Shown here one piece after another: positions 1-8,032 of a stretch of 41,269 nt of DNA. The stretch's first letter is position 1. Every line of letters begins with the position of its first letter. The notes below the pieces were generated by a model. That model saw nothing but the letters and a program-made list of their open reading frames with translations. It was not told the DNA's origin and did not search any database. The stretch is from a virus: positions 1 through 41,269 of IMG/VR virus record IMGVR_UViG_3300011126_000039. One strand, 5' to 3'. The translations under genes were made by a program, and so were the position numbers.

Positions 1-4
1 GTTT

Positions 5-13
5 ATTATATCA
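5..13 (-). promoter_or_regulatory. Extended -10 promoter pointing off the left edge
   Basis: On the minus strand the bases read TGATATAAT, an extended -10 element, just downstream of the endolysin terminator. No -35 is visible. It points towards base 1. If base 1 joins base 41269, the first gene downstream is the 41253 gene, whose ribosome binding site AAAAGGAAATAAC lies in the last bases of the window. The motif recurs as TGATACAAT at three other gene starts (7961, 12005, 19457). Confidence 0.55.
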
Positions 14-16
14 TAA

Positions 17-50
17 AAAGAACTAAAAGCAGTAAGCTACTTAGTTCTTT
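17..50 (-). terminator. Rho-independent terminator after the lysis cassette
   Basis: On the minus strand a 10-bp stem, AAAGAACTAA paired with TTAGTTCTTT, encloses a 14-base loop and runs straight into a T-tract. The upstream arm overlaps the last codons of the endolysin gene. It would end the transcript carrying the tail and lysis genes. Confidence 0.75.
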
Positions 51-420
51 TATCCCATCTTGCATGAGCCAATCTATCATCTATATGTACAAACGTATCA
101 TATATACCAAGTCCTAAACTATTAGGAAATACTCTATCTAAGAACTCATGCACATCTTCTACGCTCTCATCTACAACATGAAAGTCTATAGCATGACATC
201 TATTATCTTCTTTGCCTAGCTTATGTTGTGAGTGTTCTGCTCCACCAACAGCTTCGTTATGTTTGTCACATCTACAAGCACTATGTATAGATACTGGCTT
301 ATCAAAAGCATCTCTAACCATTTGTACTATGTTAAGAGTACCTCTAGACATTCTGTTCTCTCCACAACCACATTTACAAGCTATCTCCCAAGAAGATATA
401 TTCTTAGTTACATCACCCAT
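37..420 (-). CDS. Endolysin, M15-family peptidase
   Basis: This 127-residue protein has the M15A (peptidase M15_3) pattern of small phage endolysins, which cut peptide bonds in peptidoglycan. Probable zinc ligands are His66 or His63 in the EHSQH stretch, Asp79 in CHAIDF and His112 in FVHIDD. An N-terminal cysteine cluster (CKCGC, residues 15-19) precedes the catalytic part. There is no signal peptide, so it should need the adjacent holin for release. Its start overlaps the holin stop by one base (TAATG) behind a clear AAAGGAAAG ribosome binding site. Family assignment is strong; the exact bond cut is inferred. Confidence 0.88.
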   Translation of the reverse strand: MGDVTKNISSWEIACKCGCGENRMSRGTLNIVQMVRDAFDKPVSIHSACRCDKHNEAVGGAEHSQHKLGKEDNRCHAIDFHVVDESVEDVHEFLDRVFPNSLGLGIYDTFVHIDDRLAHARWDKRTK

Positions 421-809
421 TACTTTCCTTTCTTAATACTATCTACTAATCCACCACCAAAGTAAAACGATACAATAGCAATCATAATCTCACCTAACCA
501 CATATCATTAGCAAATGCTTTGGCTTCTTCTACTGCTTGAATATCTATCCAACCATATAGTGTTCCTAATACACCATTCATCATAATAAATATGAATACA
601 AATGTAAATGCAAATGCTAAGTACCTCTGTGCTAGTTTAAAGGGTGCATAAGCTCCCATAAGGTCAATCTTAGCTCTAGCCTTACTCTCTATGGCCTTTC
701 TCTTATCTTCTGCTTCTTCGCTATCTGAGTAGTGTATAGAGTCTATTAAATCCATACCCTTCTCAATGATAGTATCAGCTCCAAATATCTTACCTAAAAA
801 TCCTAACAT
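420..809 (-). CDS. Holin-like membrane protein
   Basis: This 129-residue protein has a charged N-terminal helix (residues 20-50, rich in E, K and R), then hydrophobic segments at about 64-88 and 104-122, and ends in a basic tail (KKGK). That layout, next to an endolysin gene, matches phage holins of the GTA-type 3TM family, although only two clear membrane segments are visible. Its role would be to permeabilise the inner membrane and release the endolysin. It overlaps its neighbours by single bases in a compact lysis operon. Confidence 0.75.
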   Translation of the reverse strand: MLGFLGKIFGADTIIEKGMDLIDSIHYSDSEEAEDKRKAIESKARAKIDLMGAYAPFKLAQRYLAFAFTFVFIFIMMNGVLGTLYGWIDIQAVEEAKAFANDMWLGEIMIAIVSFYFGGGLVDSIKKGK

Positions 810-1243
810 TATCTATCCTTCATCTTTTCTAGTTTACTTGCCATATCCATTTGATTACTTAATACCATACCTAGTGACTTCTCTATAGACTTTCCCAAGC
901 TATCAATCTTCTCGTCCATATGTTTCTGCATTTGAGCAAACATCTCTTTAGATACGAACTCGTTTCTTACTTGTTCCATATTAGGAGCATTATGTAACCT
1001 TACTTTATGTTGAGCTTGTTCTTCTGATAACTTATCAATCTTAGCAAAGATAGCACCATGTACTTTTACATCTTCTTTATCATGCTCTTTGGAACATTCT
1101 TCTATCTTTTTCATTCTATCATTAAACTCTCTTTTGTGTTCAACAATAGTCTTCTCATTCTGTTCTGTTTTATACTTGCCTATTACTATCATACCTATAA
1201 AAGATATTATAAGACCAGCAAGTGTTATCATCCAGCTTTCCAC
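809..1243 (-). CDS. Membrane-anchored coiled-coil protein, possible spanin-like lysis protein
   Basis: About 144 residues from a GTG start that follows GGAG by six bases; an ATG lies four codons later. The longer reading from 1282 would overlap the upstream gene by 38 bases and has no better ribosome binding site. One transmembrane helix (MITLAGLIISFIGMIVIG) is followed by a long charged, coiled-coil-like region. The topology, one N-terminal anchor and a helical domain, is that of inner-membrane spanins, and the gene precedes the holin. No outer-membrane spanin lipoprotein was found, so the spanin role is a guess. Confidence 0.6.
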   Translation of the reverse strand: MESWMITLAGLIISFIGMIVIGKYKTEQNEKTIVEHKREFNDRMKKIEECSKEHDKEDVKVHGAIFAKIDKLSEEQAQHKVRLHNAPNMEQVRNEFVSKEMFAQMQKHMDEKIDSLGKSIEKSLGMVLSNQMDMASKLEKMKDR

Positions 1244-1244
1244 A

Positions 1245-1505
1245 CTACTCTCCTCTTGATTTATAACAATGATTATATTCAAGCTTACTTAATAAACAAC
1301 ATAGTTTATCATCAAACTTTGTTGATGTTCCAGCTAATTGTCGCCTATGTATATGTGAACTTATAGTTTCATCTTGGCTACCATTGTATAGCAACACATT
1401 AAAGAGTTGGTCTAAGGCTAATGCTAACCTCATACCTTTGCTCTTTTCTATCATGTCTTTATCGTACTTAGCGTATAAGACTTTTAGTTCTTCGTCAGTT
1501 CTCAT
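1245..1505 (-). CDS. Hypothetical protein, 86 residues
   Basis: I do not recognise this protein. It begins MRTDEEL at an ATG; an upstream in-frame TTG would add three residues. It is mostly helical and charged, with a middle segment NVLLYNGSQDETISSHIHRRQ. It sits between the membrane/lysis genes and a short tail-cluster gene, and its TAG stop lies inside the ribosome binding region of the next gene. Transcription with the lysis cassette is likely, and its function is unknown. Confidence 0.6.
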   Translation of the reverse strand: MRTDEELKVLYAKYDKDMIEKSKGMRLALALDQLFNVLLYNGSQDETISSHIHRRQLAGTSTKFDDKLCCLLSKLEYNHCYKSRGE

Positions 1506-1523
1506 TATATACAACCAACACCA

Positions 1524-1967
1524 TTAAACGAAGAAAGCATTTCTTTTTTCTACGAACCATAAAGCAAAGGCTGGAAAGTCCTCTGCTGCTATAGGCATCT
1601 TAGTACCATTCATAAAATGTATTACTGTTGATATAAGTCCTAGTTCAAAACCAGCTTTAACTTGTAACATACCATCAGCATCATCTTTTTGAAAAGAGAT
1701 AAGATAATCTTTTGTATTTAGAGTATATACCTCTCCAATGTTCTTTGCATCTTCTAAATCCTTAGCATCTATTAACTCTTGTTCTTTAGCTAAGTTAGGT
1801 GTACCATCTGTGTTGTAGTATGTGTACAGTGTACCATCTTCTTTTGTTTGAAAGATTGATATATCTACATCTACCTCTTTTCCTTCAACTGTAAAAAACT
1901 TAAAGCTTTTACCTTTAGTCATATTTGTTACAGTTGTATAAACTTGTTTAACTATATCTAATGTCAT
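1524..1967 (-). CDS. Hypothetical protein after the tail fibre gene
   Basis: This 147-residue acidic protein begins MTLDIVKQVYTTV, has an AGGAG ribosome binding site six bases upstream and almost abuts the tail fibre gene. It has no membrane segment or signal peptide. A phenylalanine- and tryptophan-rich C-terminus (FPAFALWFVEKRNAFFV) follows a mixed alpha/beta core. Genes directly after a tail fibre are often fibre-assembly chaperones, but nothing in the sequence proves that here. Confidence 0.6.
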   Translation of the reverse strand: MTLDIVKQVYTTVTNMTKGKSFKFFTVEGKEVDVDISIFQTKEDGTLYTYYNTDGTPNLAKEQELIDAKDLEDAKNIGEVYTLNTKDYLISFQKDDADGMLQVKAGFELGLISTVIHFMNGTKMPIAAEDFPAFALWFVEKRNAFFV

Positions 1968-1968
1968 C

Positions 1969-4008
1969 TTATGCTCCTATCTCTGTTAGTGTAATTGTTG
2001 CTATACTTTTTGCTTTCTGTCCAGCTGATGAGTCATTTATTTGACCAATTCCTGCTTCCACGTTACCATATAATTGATACGTATTAGCTCCATCAACAGG
2101 ATTCTTATCAGTAAATGTAAAACTAGTAGCATTATAGTCTGTACTGCTTGATGTCCTAACAGCAAATGTACACTCTCTATTCCCATTTCCAGTACCTATC
2201 GCACTTTCAAGTCTTACACCATTTCTATAGATACTAAAATATACACCATAGCTTGATGATGTATTTGTAACAGTACCTAGAGCAAAAACAATCTTAACTT
2301 TATTTGAAGCTCGTTTAGGCTTTATTGTTGCGACAATACCATTCAAGGGTGTATCAGTAGCACCCGTAAAATTTACCGAGTCAGGTTGTACAACTTGCAC
2401 CTCATTAACTGATGCACCTTTTGCTTGTAGACTATCAACTTGAATACAATCTTCAACAATACTTGGTGCATCATCTTCTAGTGTGATTGTACTTGGTACT
2501 CCACCACTTGCAGTTACTTTAACTAACTTACCATTTTCTGATAAGTATGTTTGTTGTGGGTTGTAAGCTACATCATCTTTGTCATACAATAACCCATCTA
2601 AATAATAATCAGCAGTAGGCTCTGACTTTGTATATATTTTACTTTCTGTTAATGTTGTTACTGAACTCCCAGCATAAGAAGTAAAAACATACTTTAGTCC
2701 TAAAATTGGTAACGTATTATTCATAATTGTATGCTCATATACTGTTAAGCTTGTAGTTACTTGGCTAAATGTACTATCTAAAACATAATCAATTCCATTT
2801 AATGTATAGTATATATCAAGTGTTTTTGTACCAGCATAGTACCAGCTAAGACTGATTTTCTCAACTTTTCTTAATTCAGTAAAGTCATACTTAATCCAGT
2901 CACCACTTGCATAGTTTGTAAGTTTTTGCCACTCTATACCAAGTAAATTATTATTATCAAAAGCTTTCCAAGATTGATGAGATGCTTCTTCTGAAATAGC
3001 ACTAACAGTTCCTGTAATAGATGTGTATGTAGTATGTATAGCATTTACATTAAATAAACCATCTACTATTCCCCAATTATCTATACTTACTTCTCCAAAC
3101 ACTGGTTTAACCAAAGTAGAAGTTACTGTGCCACTTGCACTAGTTTTTAAATAGTTATCTCCATCAGCATATCCATTTGTAGGAGTTATAATACCATCAG
3201 ATAAAGTAAATACTTCATTGTTACTACCAGTTGAGTTCATACCGTTACTGATACTACCAGCCACTCCTGATGCTACTAAGTCTGTACCTACTATTGAAAA
3301 TGAACCGTCTAGTATAGTAGACATATTTATACTTGCTTTCTTATTAGCTAAGGCTTCTATTGCATTAACATCTATACTACCAGCACTTATAGCTGCAGCA
3401 CTAGCACTAGCTGCTGCTGATGTTGCTGAACCACTAGCACTTATAACTGATAATGATGCTGATGTAGCATATCCACTAGCACTTGATGCTGAACCACTAG
3501 CACTTATACTGTATGATAAAGCATTAGTTTCAGATGTAGCTGCTGCTAAAGCACTAGCGGCAGCATTGGTTTCCGATGTAGCTGCTGCTAACACACTGTC
3601 TTCTGCTATACCAGCATTAGTACCAGCATCTAAAATAGATTGTTTCATAGGTTCTGTATTTATATCAACAACATCTTGTGCTATGAACGCAACATCTGCT
3701 ATATCTTGTGCGATACCAGCAAGAATAGCGACATCGCTTGGTGAGTCAATCAACTCATCAGGAGTATCAGCTACTCTAATTTCAATCTTTTCATATTGTG
3801 TTAATACTACGCTTGTTTTAACAACAGCTGAGTTATTAATAAGACTGAACTCACTTTGTTGAAGTTGTATCCATTGGTCAACTTCAGGTGTTATGCCATC
3901 ATCAAAAATCTTAACCCACACAGCCATATGGTCTTTAGCTGGTATTGGTTTGGTTGCCAAGTAAGTCCTAGAAGCACTTACTACATATTCATTACTTTGA
4001 ACTGCCAT
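1969..4008 (-). CDS. Tail fibre with T7-type N-terminus and discoidin-like domain
   Basis: This 679-residue receptor-binding protein starts with a T7 gp17-like attachment domain (residues 1 to about 125, with the typical VKIFDDGITP and KIEIRVADTPDELI stretches). An alanine/serine-rich repeat shaft follows at about 125-215 (for example AAATSETNA twice, SASGSA, TSASLS). Residues of about 335-430 (AFDNNNLLGIEWQ, DWIKYDF, KISLSWYYAGTKTLDIYYT) resemble an F5/8 type C, carbohydrate-binding discoidin fold. The C-terminus is probably a trimeric tip. The first domain would dock on the tail tubular proteins encoded just upstream. Fibre identity is secure; the discoidin call is by motif resemblance. Confidence 0.88.
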   Translation of the reverse strand: MAVQSNEYVVSASRTYLATKPIPAKDHMAVWVKIFDDGITPEVDQWIQLQQSEFSLINNSAVVKTSVVLTQYEKIEIRVADTPDELIDSPSDVAILAGIAQDIADVAFIAQDVVDINTEPMKQSILDAGTNAGIAEDSVLAAATSETNAAASALAAATSETNALSYSISASGSASSASGYATSASLSVISASGSATSAAASASAAAISAGSIDVNAIEALANKKASINMSTILDGSFSIVGTDLVASGVAGSISNGMNSTGSNNEVFTLSDGIITPTNGYADGDNYLKTSASGTVTSTLVKPVFGEVSIDNWGIVDGLFNVNAIHTTYTSITGTVSAISEEASHQSWKAFDNNNLLGIEWQKLTNYASGDWIKYDFTELRKVEKISLSWYYAGTKTLDIYYTLNGIDYVLDSTFSQVTTSLTVYEHTIMNNTLPILGLKYVFTSYAGSSVTTLTESKIYTKSEPTADYYLDGLLYDKDDVAYNPQQTYLSENGKLVKVTASGGVPSTITLEDDAPSIVEDCIQVDSLQAKGASVNEVQVVQPDSVNFTGATDTPLNGIVATIKPKRASNKVKIVFALGTVTNTSSSYGVYFSIYRNGVRLESAIGTGNGNRECTFAVRTSSSTDYNATSFTFTDKNPVDGANTYQLYGNVEAGIGQINDSSAGQKAKSIATITLTEIGA

Positions 4009-4017
4009 GTTTATTCC

Positions 4018-6267
4018 TTATCTTGCTTTAGCTCTACGGTTTAAATTACCTTCAAAAGAAACAGTGTTTATTCTAAATCCTTTTTCTTCTTCAGCTATTA
4101 TACCAGTTTTTATCCATTTTGCATCACCATATATCATTGGTTTTCTACCATCAATATATTTAAATGCGACTTCTCTAATAGTATTTCTATTAGTATCTTG
4201 AACCCACAGTCCATACTCTGAACCAGCCTCAGCTGAGAACTGAATAGTCTTCCACTTTAATGAACCTCTAATCTCTTTGTTACCATCAGTACCAGCAACC
4301 CATTCACCAAAGTTTACAAATGCTGGTATGACTGTTGTACCATCATCTAAGAATGTTTCGGTATGTGGTTGAGGAAAAATATTAAGAGACTCAAACTGAG
4401 GTAAACTTTCTATTGAGTCAGGTGACATTATCCAAGGGGAAGCCATTTTCCATACTTCGTCCATTCTCCATTCACCAGTACCCATAATCCAATCACCACC
4501 AACAACACCACCAATCCTATCAATCATAATATGAAACTTTTTACCAAGTGCAAATGTTGCAAACAAACTACCATTGAAAGTCCATTTGAACCATGCGGAT
4601 TGTTGTCTAGTGTTACCAGCATCATAATACTTATATACAAATGCTGTATCTCTATTCGTTCTTGAACTAATAAACAACATATTGTTAACTGGTGATGTGG
4701 TTAATCTGTCTAACTCACCATCAATATAAGCTTGACAATGTGCAGTTATATCTATTGCCTCAGAACTTTTAGTAGAACTATTAGATATGTACATCTCATT
4801 TACAGCCGAATAGCTACCACGTTTAGATACAAAGAATAATTTATCATTAACTGACACTGGTCGTATTGTTAAGTCAACCTCATAATAAGTTATCTCAGTA
4901 ACCTTATAACTACTTGGACTTAATACATCACCACCTTCAAATCTAAACTGTGACTTATCTGAAAAGATTACAACAGAGTCATCAAATACTAATGAGTATT
5001 CCATATTAATAGCTAATCTACTCTCAACAGCAGTATCAATTCTATCACTATCTAATAGTGTTGCTACGGATGTTCTAAAGAAATTACCATACTCACCAAC
5101 TTCTGACATGGTTATTGATGAGGATGTTATTAATCCCATTCTATTTCTAAAAAAGTATATGTCTTTTATTGGTGAAACAAATGTTGGGTCTAAAAACCTT
5201 GGTACTTTATTTGTTTCTTCATTGCCTATTTTTCTATTATCCCAACTAAACGTATCAACATAGAACTCAATATACCCACTAACTTCATTTAATTTTAAAC
5301 TTATAATATGAGGCATTGTTGTAGCATCCACCTCAACATTAATACCAACCTCGTAATGCTCTTTCCATGCTCCTGATGTATAAAGCATCCAGTAAGAGTC
5401 TCTATCGTTTTGACCAATCTTAACAAGTGGTTGATATGTTGCCATGTTCTTAGGTAAGTCACTTATAACCTCAACGTTATGTCCCCATCCAAACGATGCA
5501 GAGTTACCGTACGAGTCACTTGCATTAACAGACTCTATCTGATACGAACCATTGGCTATAATCTCAACTATAGAACCATTAGATGTAGCTGTTAAGTTAG
5601 CAGATGCTGATGTTATTCTTGAAGCTAAGTCTGATGCCGCTGCTTGTGATGTTGTTTTAGCTGCACCAAGAGCAACATCAATAACTGGTTGAGAAACACC
5701 ATCAAGTGTTAAGTAAATACTACAACCATAGTTATACCCATCAATAGGGTCTATCCGTTTAACCCAAATGTAACCTCTTTGTTTATATGGATGAGACTCT
5801 ACAGAGTCAGTCATTTGAGGATTAACTGTTTTGTTAGTAATGAAAATAGTATCTTTAATTGTTGTAGCAGAGTAGCCATTTCTACCAGCAAAAGTTGACA
5901 TTAGATAATCTTCAGATGTACCGTTATAATTAATACCTGAGATACTATTATACAAAACACCACTATTAACGTTTAGTATTTGTAGTCCATCAGTAGGAGT
6001 TATTGACATAGAGTATTCTGATAGCGTACCATCGTTAGAACCTTTGTCATACTCATAAGACCACATCTCATTATCAAAACTAAGTTGTGCATCTGAACCA
6101 TCTAAATAAGTTATTGGTAAACTAACAGTTGGATTACGTTTAAGCAATCCTCTATCAAGTGTTGGTAAGCAGTTTATCATCTCTTCTACTTGTGATGATA
6201 ACCGATGCTCAGGTGCTTGTTGGTTTACACCACCAGCAAGTGAACCTTTCTTTTCAGTTATAAGCAT
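4018..6267 (-). CDS. Tail tubular protein B (T7 gp12-like nozzle)
   Basis: At 749 residues it is close to T7 gp12 in length. It begins with the family hallmark: a glycine/glutamine stretch (GGVNQQAPEHRL), then QVEEMINCLPTLDRGLLKRNPT. In T7-like phages this protein forms the hexameric nozzle below the gp11 ring and carries the fibre docking sites. Its place between tail tubular protein A and the fibre fits that role. It is beta-rich throughout, with no membrane segment. Confidence 0.93.
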   Translation of the reverse strand: MLITEKKGSLAGGVNQQAPEHRLSSQVEEMINCLPTLDRGLLKRNPTVSLPITYLDGSDAQLSFDNEMWSYEYDKGSNDGTLSEYSMSITPTDGLQILNVNSGVLYNSISGINYNGTSEDYLMSTFAGRNGYSATTIKDTIFITNKTVNPQMTDSVESHPYKQRGYIWVKRIDPIDGYNYGCSIYLTLDGVSQPVIDVALGAAKTTSQAAASDLASRITSASANLTATSNGSIVEIIANGSYQIESVNASDSYGNSASFGWGHNVEVISDLPKNMATYQPLVKIGQNDRDSYWMLYTSGAWKEHYEVGINVEVDATTMPHIISLKLNEVSGYIEFYVDTFSWDNRKIGNEETNKVPRFLDPTFVSPIKDIYFFRNRMGLITSSSITMSEVGEYGNFFRTSVATLLDSDRIDTAVESRLAINMEYSLVFDDSVVIFSDKSQFRFEGGDVLSPSSYKVTEITYYEVDLTIRPVSVNDKLFFVSKRGSYSAVNEMYISNSSTKSSEAIDITAHCQAYIDGELDRLTTSPVNNMLFISSRTNRDTAFVYKYYDAGNTRQQSAWFKWTFNGSLFATFALGKKFHIMIDRIGGVVGGDWIMGTGEWRMDEVWKMASPWIMSPDSIESLPQFESLNIFPQPHTETFLDDGTTVIPAFVNFGEWVAGTDGNKEIRGSLKWKTIQFSAEAGSEYGLWVQDTNRNTIREVAFKYIDGRKPMIYGDAKWIKTGIIAEEEKGFRINTVSFEGNLNRRAKAR

Positions 6268-6268
6268 A

Positions 6269-6847
6269 TTAAGACCTTATTCTATTTGTTAGACCATATT
6301 GAGACGTTAACATATTAGGTTTTTTAGTCCTAGTTTCACTTCTTCTAGCAGCTAATCTTGCATCCTCTTCATCATACTCATTAATTTTCAATGCGTTAAT
6401 ATCTTGTATAGTTCTACCTTGGAATACTCTACAAGCTCTTACAGTTATGTAATGTCTTATAGGGTGTGTTAAAGTATTAAAATCTAAATCCCAAATAACT
6501 TTACACGTTACTTCTTCATCGAATACAAATGATTGATTTGATTTAGAATATAGTCTGTTGCCTCTTGCGATAACATCACCATCAGTAGATGCAATATCTA
6601 AAATGTTACTACTAAGTGGTATCTCACCATTTGAATTAACTGACATTACCCATTCTGCATCAGTATTAAAATCCCAACCTTCAGACAATACAGCTCTCTT
6701 AACTTCTAATACTTTATTCCTAGCTTGTCTAGCCTCAACAATAAAGTCATAAGCCTCTTCATCTTCTATCGGTTGCTCATTAATAGACTCTAATAAAATA
6801 TTAACAGCATCTAACAATAAGGTTTCAGTGTTTAGTGGGTCTTCCAT
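6269..6847 (-). CDS. Tail tubular protein A (T7 gp11-like)
   Basis: This 192-residue protein has the gp11/TTPA family layout: an N-terminal helix pair (DAVNILLESINEQPI), VLSEGWDFNTDAEWVMSVN, then the conserved aromatic and proline positions around IWDLDFNTLTHPIRHYITVRACRVFQGR and an acidic/basic C-terminal helix. In T7 it forms the dodecameric adaptor between portal and nozzle. It lies between capsid and nozzle genes as in T7, with AGGA six bases before its start. Confidence 0.93.
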   Translation of the reverse strand: MEDPLNTETLLLDAVNILLESINEQPIEDEEAYDFIVEARQARNKVLEVKRAVLSEGWDFNTDAEWVMSVNSNGEIPLSSNILDIASTDGDVIARGNRLYSKSNQSFVFDEEVTCKVIWDLDFNTLTHPIRHYITVRACRVFQGRTIQDINALKINEYDEEDARLAARRSETRTKKPNMLTSQYGLTNRIRS

Positions 6848-6870
6848 GATTAGTCCTTATAAATTTAAAC

Positions 6871-6893
6871 GAAGACTCTTAAAAAGAGTCTTC
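6871..6893 (-). terminator. Hairpin after the major capsid gene
   Basis: A perfect 10-bp stem, GAAGACTCTT paired with AAGAGTCTTC, closes a 3-base loop between the capsid stop and the TTPA start. On the minus strand it is followed by GTTTAAATTT rather than a clean T-run. It may be a leaky terminator, an RNA processing site or a 3' stabiliser that lets some transcription reach the tail genes. Confidence 0.5.
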
Positions 6894-6901
6894 TATTAAA
6901 C

Positions 6902-7819
6902 CTAAACGTTTTTAATTGAAACCGCACATTGTGGTCTAAGAGCTGCTACACCATTAGAGAAATATGCATTAATTAACTTAGCGTTAAGGTAATCAGCTTG
7001 TTCGTTAATGTCAACAGTTACATCCCAGAACTTAGACATACCAGCTGCTTCAGTAGTAAACACTAACGCTTTAAGTCCAGCTGTTGCTGGTAAATTGTTA
7101 GAAGTAAATACTCTCGCACCACCAACCATTTTACACTCACCGATGTCATAACCACCATTACCATTTGTATAGTCAGAGTCAATCGTAACTAATGCTTGTG
7201 GTAATGTAGAATATAAAGAAGGAGAACAAGCAACAAATGCTTCATCTTCAACGTCATTTTCTCTCATAGCAGCAACAGCAGCGTAAATTGCTGCAGCGAA
7301 CGCTTTACCAACAGCTTCAGGGTCTGCAATTACATTAGTAATCCCAGCATTAACAACAACTGTACCATCACCATTAGCAACTAAACCAGTAGCTAAAGAC
7401 GAAGCTTCAATTGCAGCAGAACATTTTCTATCGATAGCGTTAGCTAATCTCGCACCAAGTTGTCTAACATTCATTGCAATTGTGTCGTATCTTGCAATAG
7501 CTTGTTTCCATTTGTCAACTCTTCTTGACTCATATTGAGGTCTATCAATTGGTATGATAATCTCATCTTGTGTACCGTTTGAAACGTTAACTTGTGTACC
7601 AGCTGGGTATTCAGTTAATGCACCATTAGTTGTATCTTCTTTACCTTCAATGATAAATGAACCAGCAGCAGAACCTTCAGGTATTGTATCTACTCTGATT
7701 AAGTCCATAAATCTAACTTTTCTTTCGAACGCTTGTAACACGTCAAGTGTTATGTCCCTTGTAAGGTCGTTAGTTGAGTCTGACCCAATGTTAGGTGTTG
7801 TATTTCCAGTATATGCCAT
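6902..7819 (-). CDS. Major capsid protein (T7 gp10-like, HK97 fold)
   Basis: This 305-residue protein begins MAYTGNTTPNIGSDSTNDLT. It shows a T7-type capsid pattern: an N-arm, a LQAFERKVRFMDLIRVDTIPEGSAA segment, IPIDRPQYESRRVDKWKQAIARYD, and an alanine-rich spine helix AAAIYAAVAAMRE. It is shorter than T7 gp10A (about 345 residues) and shows no gp10B-type extension. The gene follows the scaffold gene, as in T7. A strong terminator and its own promoter insulate it from that gene, and a 141-base leader precedes it, which should allow high independent expression. Confidence 0.94.
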   Translation of the reverse strand: MAYTGNTTPNIGSDSTNDLTRDITLDVLQAFERKVRFMDLIRVDTIPEGSAAGSFIIEGKEDTTNGALTEYPAGTQVNVSNGTQDEIIIPIDRPQYESRRVDKWKQAIARYDTIAMNVRQLGARLANAIDRKCSAAIEASSLATGLVANGDGTVVVNAGITNVIADPEAVGKAFAAAIYAAVAAMRENDVEDEAFVACSPSLYSTLPQALVTIDSDYTNGNGGYDIGECKMVGGARVFTSNNLPATAGLKALVFTTEAAGMSKFWDVTVDINEQADYLNAKLINAYFSNGVAALRPQCAVSIKNV

Positions 7820-7960
7820 TTTGTTTTCCTTTTAATGTTTGTTTTTTTAGGTTGTGGGTGAGCCTAGTATGTGACAAACCTCAAAATGGCTAACCTGAAG
7901 AGGATAGTTTTTGTGGATGTTATAATAAGTCAGGCTTTCGCCCAACGCACCAGTAACACC
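7820..7960 (-). promoter_or_regulatory. Structured 5' leader of the capsid mRNA
   Basis: The 141 bases between the capsid promoter and its ATG contain no ORF worth calling. Read on the minus strand, the leader holds a GGC-GAAA-GCC hairpin with a GNRA tetraloop near 7934-7943. Further complementary words follow (AGCC and GGCT; AGGTT and AACCT) before the AAAAGGAAAAC ribosome binding site. The leader is long compared with the rest of this genome and may affect stability or translation of capsid mRNA; that is inference. Confidence 0.4.
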
Positions 7961-7989
7961 ATTGTATCAAATTATTTTTTATAAATCAA
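7961..7989 (-). promoter_or_regulatory. Capsid gene promoter
   Basis: On the minus strand TTGATT is followed after exactly 17 bases by TACAAT, and the -10 is extended (TGATACAAT). It is preceded by a terminator and followed by the long capsid leader. This is the best -35/-10 pair on the late strand. Its -10 is identical to those at 12005 and 19457. Confidence 0.7.
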
Positions 7990-7993
7990 GAGG

Positions 7994-8026
7994 TTTTAAG
8001 GAGTTTTTTGAAAAAACTCCTTAAAA
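7994..8026 (-). terminator. Strong hairpin terminator after the scaffold gene
   Basis: The bases form a perfect 16-bp inverted repeat around one central base (7994-8009 with 8011-8026). The GC-containing part is AAGGAG/CTCCTT, flanked by A and T runs. It can act in either direction and lies just after the scaffold stop codon, so it separates scaffold from capsid transcription. Confidence 0.75.
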
Positions 8027-8032
8027 ATGTAG

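Noticed and set aside
3218-3862. Long plus-strand frames antisense to late genes (also at 8783, 36064 and 34621)
   Set aside because: They are mirror frames of the tail fibre, scaffold and gp16-like genes, with biased low-complexity composition and no ribosome binding sites.
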